A stretch of DNA of 56,708 bases from Polyangiaceae bacterium (GTDB lineage: Bacteria > Myxococcota_A > Polyangia > Polyangiales > Polyangiaceae), in contig JAICQQ010000032.1 in the NCBI GenBank assembly GCA_025937785.1, positions 1 through 56,708 of the forward strand, in the 5' to 3' direction. The first letter of the stretch is position 1. Each line of letters opens with the position of its first letter. The position numbers were made by a program, and so were the translations under genes. The notes under the pieces are model-generated. The model was not told the origin of the DNA and did not search any database. It saw only the letters and a list, made by a program, of their open reading frames with translations. Of the stretch, positions 37,057 to 46,053 are shown piece after piece.

Positions 37057-37914
37057 TCATTGTCCTCCTGCCGCGAGCAGCCGCATTTCGTCCAGACCCT
37101 CGCGCTCGGCGATGGCTCGTCCAAGATTCTCCGCACTTTCCAGCACGCGGCTGGCGACAGGAGCGAGCGAGTGTCGCTCTGCTGGAGGCAGACTCGACAG
37201 TTCGCGCCCCACCTCTTTGCCCGGGACGAGCCCGAGCGATGCGTAGACCCCCAGCACCCAACGTGCCCACTCGGCCTGACCGGATGCCACTGACAGTGAA
37301 ACCGCGGCGTCCGCCAGCGAATCGAGCTGCTGGCCGTCGACAGGCTCGCCGGACGTGAGCAGATGATCGAGCGTGTCGCTGGCACGACGCAACAAGCGGT
37401 CGACGTCCGTCCAGCGCGCGAGCTGCCGCGCCTTGCGCAGCGTCTCTACCACCAGATCCAGCGTCCACGCTTCGCGCGACGGCAGCGAACCACTCAGAGT
37501 ATCTTCTTCGAATCGGTCTTTGGAGCCGCAATTCGGACACTCCGACATCTTGTTCGGATACGGCAGGCCGCACGCCGCGCAATGACACAAAAATCCGGTA
37601 TCCTGTCCGATCTTGCGCGCGGTTTGCGATTCGAGAATGCACCCCAACACGAACTCTTGTGTGCCGACCCGGATGCGCGAGCCATCCGAGAGACTCGTGA
37701 GTCCCTGGATCCGCTCACCATTGACCAATAATCCGTTGCGGGACCCGAGGTCTTCGACCGTCGCTCGATCGTCGGCGACGGTGATCCTGGCGTGCGTGCG
37801 CGACACGAGCGGGTCCTCCAACGTGATGTGGCACGCGGTGCTCCTTCCGATCAGAGTCTCACCCTGGGGCAAGTCGATCTCCTGCAGAAGGAAGCGTAGA
37901 CGGAAGCGAACCAA
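37057..37914 (-). CDS. FHA-domain protein with zinc-ribbon-like segment
   Basis: A 285-residue protein from a TTG start preceded by AGAGG. The FHA domain at about 1-90 has LIGRSTACHITLEDPLVSRTHARI and DLGSRNGLLVNGERI. A Cys quartet follows at about 110-132 (CHCAACGLPYPNKMSECPNC), a zinc ribbon. The C-terminal helical region (TLDLVVETLRKARQLARWTDVDRLLRRA) parallels the paralogue downstream. The pair looks like a duplicated phosphoprotein-reader module. Confidence 0.88.
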   Translation of the reverse strand: MVRFRLRFLLQEIDLPQGETLIGRSTACHITLEDPLVSRTHARITVADDRATVEDLGSRNGLLVNGERIQGLTSLSDGSRIRVGTQEFVLGCILESQTARKIGQDTGFLCHCAACGLPYPNKMSECPNCGSKDRFEEDTLSGSLPSREAWTLDLVVETLRKARQLARWTDVDRLLRRASDTLDHLLTSGEPVDGQQLDSLADAAVSLSVASGQAEWARWVLGVYASLGLVPGKEVGRELSSLPPAERHSLAPVASRVLESAENLGRAIAEREGLDEMRLLAAGGQ

Positions 37915-38473
37915 TGGAACCTCTGGGGGCGAATCAGCCCAAGTTACGACAGGTTAGCGACCAGCCCGCCGGCCGTCAAAGACATTGCTAGAGGCCGAGC
38001 TTGCGTGTCGAGTTTTTGTCGGTGCCGCTCAGACACGTAGGCGTATGTGCGCACCAACCGCTAACGCTTGCTGCACGGGCACCATGCCCGCAGAGCAGCG
38101 CGCGACTTGGTCGCAGCGTTCTACGCAGCGCGACCGAGCCGCAAACATTCTACCAACAGTCTGTTGCCCGTGAGTGCAAGGCCCAGGCCAAGCGAAGATC
38201 GGAGCCGGATCGAGCCCAAGCGCGGCAAGCCGAAACACGCGCAACGTTCCGGTCCGCCCCTGCCCCGCGTCGCGACGCTCGCGAAACTCGCAGGCTGTGC
38301 AGACGAAAGCCGAAGCGTGCACGCTGGACGAGGGGTAGCCAATCTCCGATCGCGGGCGCACCCGTGTGTGTTCGAGACTCACCTCGTTTGCCAGCACTCG
38401 CAACGCTTCGTTCAAATCGAGACGCCGCCTGTCCAAGCTCGTATCAAGCTGCGACGCGCGATCCAATCGGAGA
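37915..38473. other. 559-bp interval between FHA gene and serC, possible unresolved gene
   Basis: Mostly lower-GC intergenic DNA. One minus-strand frame (38029-38466) starts from TTG 8 nt past the serC stop. It has reasonable third-position GC for its first ~80 codons (DLNEALRVLANEVSLEHTRVRPRS, then FVCTACEF), but its tail looks random. It could be a decayed or frameshifted gene; evidence is too thin to call it. Confidence 0.3.
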
Positions 38474-39550
38474 CTATTTCTTGAAGGAACGCAGGAAGTC
38501 GGCGAGCGCAGCCACCGACTCTTGGGGGCATGCGTTGTAGATGGAGGCGCGCAGGCCTCCGACCAAGCGGTGCCCTTTGAGGCCTACCATCCCGAGCTGC
38601 TGCGCGGCAGAGATGCATTCAGCCTCCAGCTCTGGAGTCGGCAGGTTGAACACGACGTTCATCGACGAGCGGCTACGCTTTTCGACGCGACACACGTAGA
38701 AATCCGACCGCTCGTCGAGGACGTCGTACAAGAGCCGCGCCTTCTCGTGGTTTCGCGCGGCGATGGCCGGAAGGCCTCCTTGTTCCTTGAGCCACGAAAG
38801 TACGTTGCGCAGCATGTAGATCGCGAACGTCGGCGGCGTGTTCGACAACGAGTTGTCAGCGGCGTGGGTGCGATACTGGAAGAAAGCGGGGATGTCACGC
38901 CTACCAGCCTCGACCAGATCTTTGCGGACGATGACGACGGTCACGCCGCTCGGCCCCAGGTTTTTCTGGGCCCCCGCGTAGATCAACCCGAAGCGCGTCA
39001 CGTCCAGCGGCCCGGACATGATGTCGCTCGACATGTCGGCCACCAGTGGCGCGCTGGTCTGGGGGAACTCGTGGAACTGTGTTCCAGCAATGGTGTTGTT
39101 GGTGGTGATGTGGACGTAAGCGGCGTCTGGATCGAGGTCGATTTCGTCGGGGCTCGGCACTCGATAGAACTTACCGTCGACCTCGGTGGTGGCGGCGACC
39201 CGGGGGCGGCCGAAGCAGCGCGCTTCCTTGAGTGCCTTTTGCGACCAGGTGCCGGTCACCACGTAGTCGGCGCTCTTGTCACGATCGAGCAGGTTCATGG
39301 GCACGACAGCGAACTGCTGGCTCGCACCGCCTTGCAGCAACAAGACCTCGTAGTCGCCGGGGATCGCGCAGAGCTCGCGCAGCAACGCGATCGCCTCGTT
39401 GTGGATGCCCTCGTATACCTTGGCCCGGTGACTGTGCTCCATGATGCTCATGCCACTGCCCGCCACGTCGAGAAACTCGTCGCGAGCGCGCGTCAGCGCA
39501 GGCAACGGCAGCACCGCAGGACCTGGATTGAAGTTGTGGATGGGGGCCAT
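38474..39550 (-). CDS. serC: Phosphoserine aminotransferase
   Basis: A 358-residue PLP enzyme that makes 3-phosphoserine from 3-phosphohydroxypyruvate and glutamate (serine and pyridoxine synthesis). The family N-terminus NFNPGPAVLP, the phosphate-binding LLLQGGASQQFAVVPMNL, TNNTIAGTQFHEFP and the Schiff-base Lys196 in YAGAQKNLGPSG are present. The C-terminal domain ends GLKGHRLVGGLRASIYNACP. Length is typical. No other serine-pathway gene adjoins it. Confidence 0.96.
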   Translation of the reverse strand: MAPIHNFNPGPAVLPLPALTRARDEFLDVAGSGMSIMEHSHRAKVYEGIHNEAIALLRELCAIPGDYEVLLLQGGASQQFAVVPMNLLDRDKSADYVVTGTWSQKALKEARCFGRPRVAATTEVDGKFYRVPSPDEIDLDPDAAYVHITTNNTIAGTQFHEFPQTSAPLVADMSSDIMSGPLDVTRFGLIYAGAQKNLGPSGVTVVIVRKDLVEAGRRDIPAFFQYRTHAADNSLSNTPPTFAIYMLRNVLSWLKEQGGLPAIAARNHEKARLLYDVLDERSDFYVCRVEKRSRSSMNVVFNLPTPELEAECISAAQQLGMVGLKGHRLVGGLRASIYNACPQESVAALADFLRSFKK

Positions 39551-39645
39551 GAGTCTCCGTAGTGAGGTGAAGCGATCCGGGCGTTCCGCCTAGCGTCGAG
39601 CAGGGGGTCCGTCAACCCCGAAGCCAGTCGGGGCAACCCCGAGGC

Positions 39646-40272
39646 TCAGGGCGTGGTCGGATCGCTGTTTAGCACCCGCCTGAGCGCGGCGCTCGGGATC
39701 GCTCCTTCGCGGATCACTCGCCAGCTCCCTTCGCCCCCCTCGCCGAGCTTGACGAGCGTCGAGGGTGCACCGCCCGGCGCTGTCCCTGGCACGACGAACA
39801 GACGCCCTGCCCGCACCGCGGCGTCGAACACTCGCCCGACTTCCACCGCGCTCAGGCAGGGGGGCGCGCCCGGATCGTTGGCGCTGGTCGCCGTCAGCGC
39901 CGCTCCGTACTGCGCCACGATCTCCGCTGCCGGACAGCTTGCAGGCACGCGGACCGCGACGCAGTCGTTCAGCGTCACGCGTGCGTCGAGCGTGTCCCGC
40001 GCGGGGGTCACCAGCGTGAGTGGCCCGGGCCAGAACCGTTCTGCCAAACGCAAGGCGTGGGCTGAGGGCGCCAGGACCAGCTCTCGCCAAACCTTGGCGT
40101 CGGGGACGATCAGCGGTTGCCCCTTGTCGTTTCCGCGAGGCTTGATCGCGAGCAACTCCCCGAGCGCCTGGGGCTGTCGCACGTCCGCGAGCAGTCCGTA
40201 GGACGATTCCGTGGGAGCCGCGACGACGCGGCCCGCGCGCAGGGCTTCCAGCGCCCCGCGCCAGTCGGTCAC
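39646..40272 (-). CDS. tsaC: L-threonylcarbamoyladenylate synthase (Sua5/YrdC/TsaC family)
   Basis: A 208-residue protein that makes the precursor for tRNA t6A37 modification. The N-terminus AGRVVAAPTESSYGLLADV, the nucleotide/carbonate-site KPRGNDKGQPLIV, FWPGPLTLV, VAVRVPAS and LTATSANDPG are the family signatures. The GTG start overlaps the purD stop as GTGA, so it is translationally coupled and probably co-transcribed. Length fits the short TsaC form without the Sua5 extra domain. Confidence 0.9.
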   Translation of the reverse strand: MTDWRGALEALRAGRVVAAPTESSYGLLADVRQPQALGELLAIKPRGNDKGQPLIVPDAKVWRELVLAPSAHALRLAERFWPGPLTLVTPARDTLDARVTLNDCVAVRVPASCPAAEIVAQYGAALTATSANDPGAPPCLSAVEVGRVFDAAVRAGRLFVVPGTAPGGAPSTLVKLGEGGEGSWRVIREGAIPSAALRRVLNSDPTTP

Positions 40273-41573
40273 GACGCCGCCTCGGAAAGCACCGAGAGCC
40301 CGATGTCCCCGCGCCACTGTTTGCCGGCAAAGTCGATCGCCTCCACCGCGCGGTAAGCGTGTTCTCGGGCAAGCTTCATGCTGTCCGCCACCGCCGTGAC
40401 TCCGAGCACGCGACCGCCCGCCGTGACCACGCGCCCGCCGTCGCGGCGCGTACCCGCGTGATACACCCGCACCCCCGGCACCGCACCGGCGGCGGCGAGC
40501 CCGGCGATGACGTCGCCCTTACGCGGATTGTCCGGGTAACCAGCGGCGGCGAGCACCACGCAGAGCGCGTGCGCCTGGCGCAGCGAGAGCTTCTGCATCA
40601 GCCGGCCCTGCGCGGCAGCCCCGAAGAGCTCCGCAAGGTCAGCGTCGATGAGCCCCATCAACACCTGCGTCTCCGGATCGCCGAAGCGCACGTTGAACTC
40701 GAGGAGCACCACCTCGCCTGTGGGCGAGATCATGAGCCCGGCGAACAAGCAGCCCCGAAATGGGCAACCGTCTTCGGCCATGCCCTGCACCGCGCGCCCG
40801 ATGATATCTCGCTCGATGCGCAGCATCAGTTCGCCGCCGACGCGAGGCGTCGGCGCGAAGGTGCCCATGCCCCCCGTGTTGGGGCCGTGATCGGCGTCGA
40901 GCAGCCGCTTGTGGTCCTGGACGGGTGGCAGCACGACCCAGCGCTTGCCGTCACAGATCGCATGCACGCTGGTTTCGAACCCGATCAGGCGCTCCTCGAG
41001 CACGAGCGTCGTGCCGGCGGCGCCGAAGCGCTCCCCGCTCAGCATCCCCAGCGCGGCTTGTCGCGCCTCGTCGAAGTCCCGGGCTACCACCACGCCCTTA
41101 CCCGCGCACAGGCCGTCGGCCTTCACCACCGGCGGCGCCTCGAAGCCGTCCAGTGCGGCCTCCAGGGCGCCGGGCTCGCGCACGACGACGTGGCGGGCAG
41201 TGCGGATCCCATGCCGCTCAGCGAAGGACTTCATGAACTCCTTCGACCCCTCGAGCCGAGCTGCGAGCTCGCTGGGGCCGAAGCATGCGATGCCGCGGTC
41301 CCCCAGTCTGTCCGCCAAGCCCGCGCACAGGGGTGCCTCCGGCCCGACCACCGCTAGGTCCACCGCCGAGGTGACAGCGGCTTCGGTCGGGTCGCCGCCC
41401 ACGTTCCGCATCACCTTTCCTCGATCGGCGAGCTCGGGCGGCGCGGCTTCGGTCCCGGGATTGCCCGGACACACGATCACCTCACCTACAGAATCCGACT
41501 CGAGCAGTCTCAGTGCGAGGGCGTGTTCGCGGCCACCCGAGCCAATCACCATGATTCGTCGATTCTTACCCAT
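40269..41573 (-). CDS. purD: Phosphoribosylamine-glycine ligase
   Basis: A 434-residue ATP-grasp enzyme for the second step of purine synthesis. VIGSGGREHALALRLL (N domain), GPEAPLCAGLADRL, KADGLCAGKGVVVARDFDEA (ATP-grasp) and HGPNTGGMGTFAPTP plus EFNVRFGDPETQVLM (C-terminal active site) are all intact. The ATG for MGKNRR is chosen; the open frame runs about 108 more codons upstream but lacks any conserved content. tsaC is coupled downstream. Confidence 0.96.
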   Translation of the reverse strand: MGKNRRIMVIGSGGREHALALRLLESDSVGEVIVCPGNPGTEAAPPELADRGKVMRNVGGDPTEAAVTSAVDLAVVGPEAPLCAGLADRLGDRGIACFGPSELAARLEGSKEFMKSFAERHGIRTARHVVVREPGALEAALDGFEAPPVVKADGLCAGKGVVVARDFDEARQAALGMLSGERFGAAGTTLVLEERLIGFETSVHAICDGKRWVVLPPVQDHKRLLDADHGPNTGGMGTFAPTPRVGGELMLRIERDIIGRAVQGMAEDGCPFRGCLFAGLMISPTGEVVLLEFNVRFGDPETQVLMGLIDADLAELFGAAAQGRLMQKLSLRQAHALCVVLAAAGYPDNPRKGDVIAGLAAAGAVPGVRVYHAGTRRDGGRVVTAGGRVLGVTAVADSMKLAREHAYRAVEAIDFAGKQWRGDIGLSVLSEAAS

Positions 41574-41989
41574 TGCTTCGATTCCCGTTGAACCCGCGAT
41601 CCCGGGGGCGAGTCCGGTTTCCACCCTGCTTAGCTGAATTCCAATGAAAGCAAAAGGTGCCCCCCGGCGCTTGCGCAAGCCTCGCGTCGCTCCGCATGAA
41701 AAACGCCCCGCAAGCGCCCGCGGGCCAGCAGCGGGGGCATCGCTCGAGCCGGCATCGTCGCGCGCGCTCCGGCCAGCGCAGGTTCCAGTGCACCCTGCGC
41801 CGAAGCCTCCCCCACGGCGCCCGCGTCGTCGGACGCGCAACTCGTCCGCCGTGTCAGGTTCGGCGAGCGTTGAAGCGTCGGGAGCTTTCTGGTACAAATC
41901 TCGTTACGCGGATCGGCTTCTAGCGCTCGGGCCCAGGAAGGGTCTCACGCCTCCGAAGCTCACGCGGTGACGTCCCTCTCGATCCCGGC
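41574..41989. other. 416-bp region upstream of purD and the PilZ-like gene
   Basis: High-GC, open in several frames on both strands, with no recognisable protein. A plus-strand frame (41644-41970) would give a basic Arg/Pro/Ala-rich peptide but has no ribosome site. The interval probably contains divergent promoters. Confidence 0.35.
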
Positions 41990-42784
41990 ATGAACCAGCC
42001 CTCGAACAAGCCGCGCATCCTCCGCATCACGCGCCCCTACGAATCGGTCGAGGACTACATTCAAAGCGAGGGCTGGACCATCTCGAACAAGCGCATGATC
42101 CTACTCGATCAGCCGCGCTTCGATCGCGACACTCTCGTGCGCTTCGAGCTGAGCCTTCAGAACGGCGAAAAACTGATCCGCGCTGAGGCAAAGGTCGTGG
42201 GCTACCAGACGCCCACTCCTGACAAGCCTGGCGGTCCCAAGGTGCGTTTCAAGCGCTTCGGTGGCACCACCAAGGCGTTCATCCAGCAAGTCGTGGCCGA
42301 ACATGGGCCCGGGCCAGGCCTCGAGACATTGTACCCCTCGGCGCGCGGCAGCGATCCCGGTGACGGCCCCGTCAGCGAGCCGCCGCACTCGCTCAACTTC
42401 AGCCTCCCCGTGGACGCGGCGTTGGGTGGGCAGCCGAGTTCGCCGCTCGCGGTCGGCCTAGTATCGTACGGTCACCTCTCCACGCCCAGCCCTTCCGATC
42501 TCGGCGCCCCGAGCCTGCCCGGCGATGTCCAGCAGCTCCAGCTCGACGGCATGCCCCTCGCGCCCGTGTCGGTGCGATCGCCCGGCTTACGCTCGAACCC
42601 CCTCGCCTTGGATACACCGGCGCGCGAGCGGCTCCGAGGGCTGCTCGACCGCAGGGATCGCGCCATCTCACCCCCACACGATCGTGAGGCACTACTGGCC
42701 CGCCTGCGCGAACGCGCCCAAGGGCTTTCACCGAACGCGCCGCCTGCCACGAGCAGCGAACACCCGAGCGCCAGCGCGAGCTGA
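41990..42784 (+). CDS. PilZ-like domain protein with disordered tail
   Basis: A 264-residue protein. Residues 8-105 look like a myxobacterial PilZ-type domain (ITRPYESVEDYIQSEGWTISNKRMILLDQPRFDRDTLVRFELSLQNGE...AEAKVVGYQ...GPKVRFKRF). The RxxxR and DxSxxG c-di-GMP motifs are not preserved, so nucleotide binding is unlikely. The C-terminal ~150 residues are Pro/Ser/Leu-rich and probably disordered. Comparable PilZ-like proteins are numerous in myxobacteria and mostly uncharacterised. Confidence 0.72.
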   Translation: MNQPSNKPRILRITRPYESVEDYIQSEGWTISNKRMILLDQPRFDRDTLVRFELSLQNGEKLIRAEAKVVGYQTPTPDKPGGPKVRFKRFGGTTKAFIQQVVAEHGPGPGLETLYPSARGSDPGDGPVSEPPHSLNFSLPVDAALGGQPSSPLAVGLVSYGHLSTPSPSDLGAPSLPGDVQQLQLDGMPLAPVSVRSPGLRSNPLALDTPARERLRGLLDRRDRAISPPHDREALLARLRERAQGLSPNAPPATSSEHPSASAS

Positions 42785-42786
42785 CG

Positions 42787-42820
42787 CGCCTCACGCCGGC
42801 CCGCGCCTCACGCCGGCCCG
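42787..42820. repeat. 17-bp tandem duplication
   Basis: CGCCTCACGCCGGCCCG occurs twice back to back, 2 nt after the PilZ-like gene. A related CTCACGCCGGC word recurs at the ddl stop. No hairpin or coding role is evident. Confidence 0.9.
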
Positions 42821-42893
42821 ATCAACCTCCGCTCCTCGCCACCGCCTCCATTGCGAAAGCGCGACGCTGGTGAACGCGACGGCACAGCGTTGC

Positions 42894-43880
42894 TCACGCC
42901 GGCATTGCTCGCACCTGAGGGCGGTGCTGCGTTCGAGCGCGAGCGAGCGCTCGGGTCGCCAGGCGTTGGCACAGCGTCGCAAAGTCGATGCCCGCGACGG
43001 CCGCCGCTTCGGGGAACAGGCTGGTCGGCGTCATGCCCGGCAACGTGTTGACCTCGAGCAGGGTGACCTCACGGGTGTCGCTGGCGACTACGAAGTCGAC
43101 GCGAGAAAGATCGCGTGCCCCGAGCGCACGGTGGGCGGCGACGGCTACCTCTTGAATGCGTTCGAGCAGGGCGGGCGCATAGGGCGCAGGGCACTGGTGC
43201 TCGCTGCCGCCCGTCCCGTAGCGTGAGGTGAAGTCGTACCAATCCGCGGCCTTCGATAGGATGCGCGTCGGGGGCAACGCCAGCGCCGTACCCTCCGCGT
43301 CTTCGAGCACGCCACAAGTGACCTCGTCGCCTTGGCGGAAGCACTCCACCACCACCGCGGGGTCGACTTCGAAGGCCGCCTCGAGAGCTTCGTAGAGTCG
43401 TTCGTCGGGATCCATCTCCTGGATGCGCCCGATGCCGATCGCAGAACCGCCGGCGCAGGGCTTCACCACGACGGCTCCCCCGAGCTCGCGGCGCAGCTCG
43501 CTCGCGTGCTCGGGCGTCCACGTGCTGCGTGACACCTCACTCCCGCGAGCCACGGGCAGGCCCGCGTCCGCGAACACGCGCTTGGCCACGCCCTTGTGAG
43601 CCGCGAGCGCGCTCGCGAGCACCGCGGAACCAGAATACGGCACACCGAGCACCTCGAGCAGCCCCTGCAAGCAGCCATCCTCGCCCATCGCTCCGTGCGT
43701 CGCCGGCACGACGGCGTCGACCTTGGCGCGCGCGAGCTCGTCCGCGAGATTGGGGCCGAGCTCGAGCAACTGCACCTCGTAGCCGAGGCCGGCGAGGGCG
43801 CGGAACACGGCGTCGGCCGACACCTTGCTGACGGCCGCTTCAGCGGAGGGGCCGCCGTACACCACTGCCAGCCGGGTCAT
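42894..43880 (-). CDS. ddl: D-alanine-D-alanine ligase
   Basis: A 328-residue ATP-grasp enzyme that makes the D-Ala-D-Ala dipeptide of peptidoglycan. VVYGGPSAEAAVSKVSADAV, THGAMGEDGCLQGLLEVLGVPYSGS, HKGVAKRVFADAGLPVARG, VVKPCAGGSAIGIGRIQ and LLEVNTLPGMTPTSLFPEAA are clear. Its ATG overlaps the stop of the dCMP deaminase gene (ATGA). In place of a mur cluster it is paired with a nucleotide enzyme here. Confidence 0.95.
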   Translation of the reverse strand: MTRLAVVYGGPSAEAAVSKVSADAVFRALAGLGYEVQLLELGPNLADELARAKVDAVVPATHGAMGEDGCLQGLLEVLGVPYSGSAVLASALAAHKGVAKRVFADAGLPVARGSEVSRSTWTPEHASELRRELGGAVVVKPCAGGSAIGIGRIQEMDPDERLYEALEAAFEVDPAVVVECFRQGDEVTCGVLEDAEGTALALPPTRILSKAADWYDFTSRYGTGGSEHQCPAPYAPALLERIQEVAVAAHRALGARDLSRVDFVVASDTREVTLLEVNTLPGMTPTSLFPEAAAVAGIDFATLCQRLATRALARARTQHRPQVRAMPA

Positions 43881-44326
43881 TCGGCAGCCACCTGCGGCAC
43901 CGCGTGATGCACGAGCTCGAGCCCCAGCGCCCGACTGAACTCGAAGATCTTCTCGTCACGGTAGAACTCTCCGAAAACGATCTTCTGGATGCCAGAGTTG
44001 GCGATCAACTTGAAGCAACCGAAGCAGGGCGACGCCGTCACGTAGATGTGCCCAGCGTCCAGGCGCACGCCGTTCCGTGCCGCCTGAACGATGGCGTTGG
44101 CTTCGGCATGCACCGTGCGGACGCAGTGGCCGTCCTCCATCAAGTGGCCATCGTCGTCGCAATGCGACAGACCCCGAATCGAGCCGTTGTAGCCGGTCGC
44201 AAGGATCATCTTGTCGCGCACGATCACGGCGCCCACGTGTTTGCGCGAACAGGTCGAGCGGCTCGCCACTTCCCTTGCAATTGCCATGAAGTAGTCGTCC
44301 CAGCTGGCTCTCGTTCGCTCCGGCAT
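43877..44326 (-). CDS. Deoxycytidylate (dCMP) deaminase family protein
   Basis: A 149-residue zinc deaminase giving dUMP for thymidylate synthesis. The zinc and proton-shuttle motif is TVHAEANAI and the second zinc motif is SPCFGCFKLI. The N-terminus (SWDDYFMAIAREVASRSTCSRKHVGAVIVRD) is the dCMP-deaminase/ComEB type, and ILATGYNGSIRG fits. It is translationally coupled to ddl downstream through an ATGA overlap. Confidence 0.93.
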   Translation of the reverse strand: MPERTRASWDDYFMAIAREVASRSTCSRKHVGAVIVRDKMILATGYNGSIRGLSHCDDDGHLMEDGHCVRTVHAEANAIVQAARNGVRLDAGHIYVTASPCFGCFKLIANSGIQKIVFGEFYRDEKIFEFSRALGLELVHHAVPQVAAE

Positions 44327-44422
44327 GCGGCCTCCAATGTTATGGCCGCCCGCTATACCGCGAACCGCGTGGGCTGACGAGAGGTCTTGACCGCGAGGCG
44401 GTCACGTGGCTTGTTCCACGAC

Positions 44423-44953
44423 GTGAGAACCAAAACCATGCACGCTTTTGCGCTGTTGGCAGCTGTCTCGCTGTCCGCGGCGTTGGCCATCGCTGCCGCC
44501 AGTGGGAACGTGGCCGAGCAGGCCAAGCGCTCCATCGATCAGGTCGAGGCCAGCGCGGAGGGTAAGAAGCTGGCGGCCGAGCCGCTGAAGAATGCGAAGA
44601 GCGCGCTCGAGCGCGCCACAGACGCGCGCGCGACGGGTGACAAGCAACACGCCCAACTGCTCGACGCGCTCGCCCTGGAGTGGGCCGACAGCGCCGGCGA
44701 TCTCACGCGGACAGCCGCCTTGGAACAAAAGGCCGCCGACGTCGAAGCGAAAGCAGCCGAGCTCGAGGCCAAGTCCGTCCGCGCCTTGGCCATCATCGAA
44801 GAGGCCATCGCACGGCGAGGTCGCGCCGAGCTCGAGCTGTCCGAACAAGAAGCCGCCACCAAGTCACCGGCGGCCGCGGCGCAGGAGACAAAGCCAGCGG
44901 TCGGCGCGCAGGGGAAGCAGCCCGCGACCGAAACGCAGGAGAAGAAGCCGTGA
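44423..44953 (+). CDS. Exported coiled-coil protein (DUF4398-like)
   Basis: About 176 residues from a GTG that gives a charged n-region (MRTKTMHAFALLAAVSLSAALAIAAA); the ATG five codons later is an alternative. The mature protein is one long Ala/Glu/Lys-rich helix (residues ~30-150) with DUF4398-like spacing. A tail of alternating Ala, Gln, Thr and Lys follows. Its stop overlaps the start of the OmpA-like lipoprotein gene (GTGA), so the two probably act together in the periplasm. Confidence 0.75.
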   Translation: MRTKTMHAFALLAAVSLSAALAIAAASGNVAEQAKRSIDQVEASAEGKKLAAEPLKNAKSALERATDARATGDKQHAQLLDALALEWADSAGDLTRTAALEQKAADVEAKAAELEAKSVRALAIIEEAIARRGRAELELSEQEAATKSPAAAAQETKPAVGAQGKQPATETQEKKP

Positions 44954-46053
44954 AGCGTCAGCATCGGACGCTCTACCTCGGACTCGCGCTGCTGGGTTGC
45001 GCCAGCATGCCGCGCCCCCAGGTCGTCACGGAAGCCGATCGCGTCGCCGAAACGCCGGCGGCCGAAGAGGCGCGCCAGTTGGCGCCGCAGGCGCACGCCC
45101 ACGCCCTCGCGCTGAGGGACCAGGCGGACGCCGCTTACCGCGCGGGTGACCTCGCGGGCGCACAAATCCTGGCCGAACACTCGATCGCGGCGATGAATCG
45201 CGCGTTCGTGCTCTCGCGGCTGGTGAAAGCCGAGCGCCGCCTCGACGCAGCCAACGCCAAGCTGGCCAAGAACCAGCAAAAACTCGCAGGGCTCGACGAA
45301 CAAGCCCAGCGCATCAGCGCAGAGGCGGACAACCTCGAGCTGCGCGTGAAAGTTCTACGCGACGCGCAGCCGCTCGCAACGCCGGCGGCTGCCTCCCCCG
45401 AGCGGGAACGCGCGCGGGCAGCCGCAGCTCGCGCCCTGCTCTCGCAGGCGCGCCTTTTGTGTCTGTCCACGCGCTTGCTCGAGCCAAAACGCGATAGCGT
45501 GAGCCAGCAGCTCGCCGTCATCGACGGGCTCGAAGTCGCCGTCGGCCGTGAAGCAACGGTCGATCTGAATGCGGCCACCCAGGTGCGATCGGCGTGCCTC
45601 AAGGAGCTGACGCTGGTGCGCCGCCCTCAGTTGCTCGCGGCGCCCGCCGAAGGCTTGACCGACACGCTGCTCGAAGCCCTCACCAAGACCGAAAAGTTCC
45701 ATGCGTTTCGCGATGACCGAGGTGTCGTCGTCGTGCTGCGCGACGTGCTCACGGCCCAGGGCACACCCACCAGCTCCGGGGCAGAACAGCTCGAGGCACT
45801 CGCGCGCGTGGCGAAAGCCCACCCCAAGTTCCCGCTGCTGGTAGTGACCCATTCTGCCTCCCCCAGCAACACGGCGAGCGCAGCAGGGCCCCGCGACCTC
45901 GAAGCGCTGGTGGGGTTCTTGAAGGACAAGGGCGCCCCGTCCGTGCAGGGGCACGCTGCGGGGGACGCCCAACCGGTAGCGCCCCCCAAGCGCCCCGGCG
46001 CCCGCGAGCGCAACACCCGCGTCGAGCTGGTGTTCGTATCGCCGAGCTCCTGA
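44950..46053 (+). CDS. Lipoprotein with DUF4398-like helices and OmpA-like C-terminus
   Basis: A 367-residue protein from a GTG start. The signal ends in a lipobox (GLALLGCAS). A long helical region (~30-165) contains DQADAAYRAGDLAGAQILAEHSIAAMNRAF, a DUF4398 pattern. The C-terminal ~140 residues resemble an OmpA-type peptidoglycan-binding domain (FHAFRDDRGVVVVLRDVL, QLEALARVAKAHPKFPLLVVTHSAS, NTRVELVFV), but the usual Asp and Arg diaminopimelate contacts are not clearly conserved. Translationally coupled to the preceding gene. A role tethering the outer membrane to the wall is an inference. Confidence 0.8.
   Translation: MKRQHRTLYLGLALLGCASMPRPQVVTEADRVAETPAAEEARQLAPQAHAHALALRDQADAAYRAGDLAGAQILAEHSIAAMNRAFVLSRLVKAERRLDAANAKLAKNQQKLAGLDEQAQRISAEADNLELRVKVLRDAQPLATPAAASPERERARAAAARALLSQARLLCLSTRLLEPKRDSVSQQLAVIDGLEVAVGREATVDLNAATQVRSACLKELTLVRRPQLLAAPAEGLTDTLLEALTKTEKFHAFRDDRGVVVVLRDVLTAQGTPTSSGAEQLEALARVAKAHPKFPLLVVTHSASPSNTASAAGPRDLEALVGFLKDKGAPSVQGHAAGDAQPVAPPKRPGARERNTRVELVFVSPSS

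Noticed and set aside
38029..38466. Minus-strand gene downstream of serC
   Set aside because: TTG start without a ribosome site, and only the first part has gene-like codon use. Described as part of the interval, not called as a CDS.
41644..41970. Basic 108-residue plus-strand protein before the PilZ-like gene
   Set aside because: No ribosome site, no recognisable fold, and the opposite strand is equally open; likely high-GC noise.
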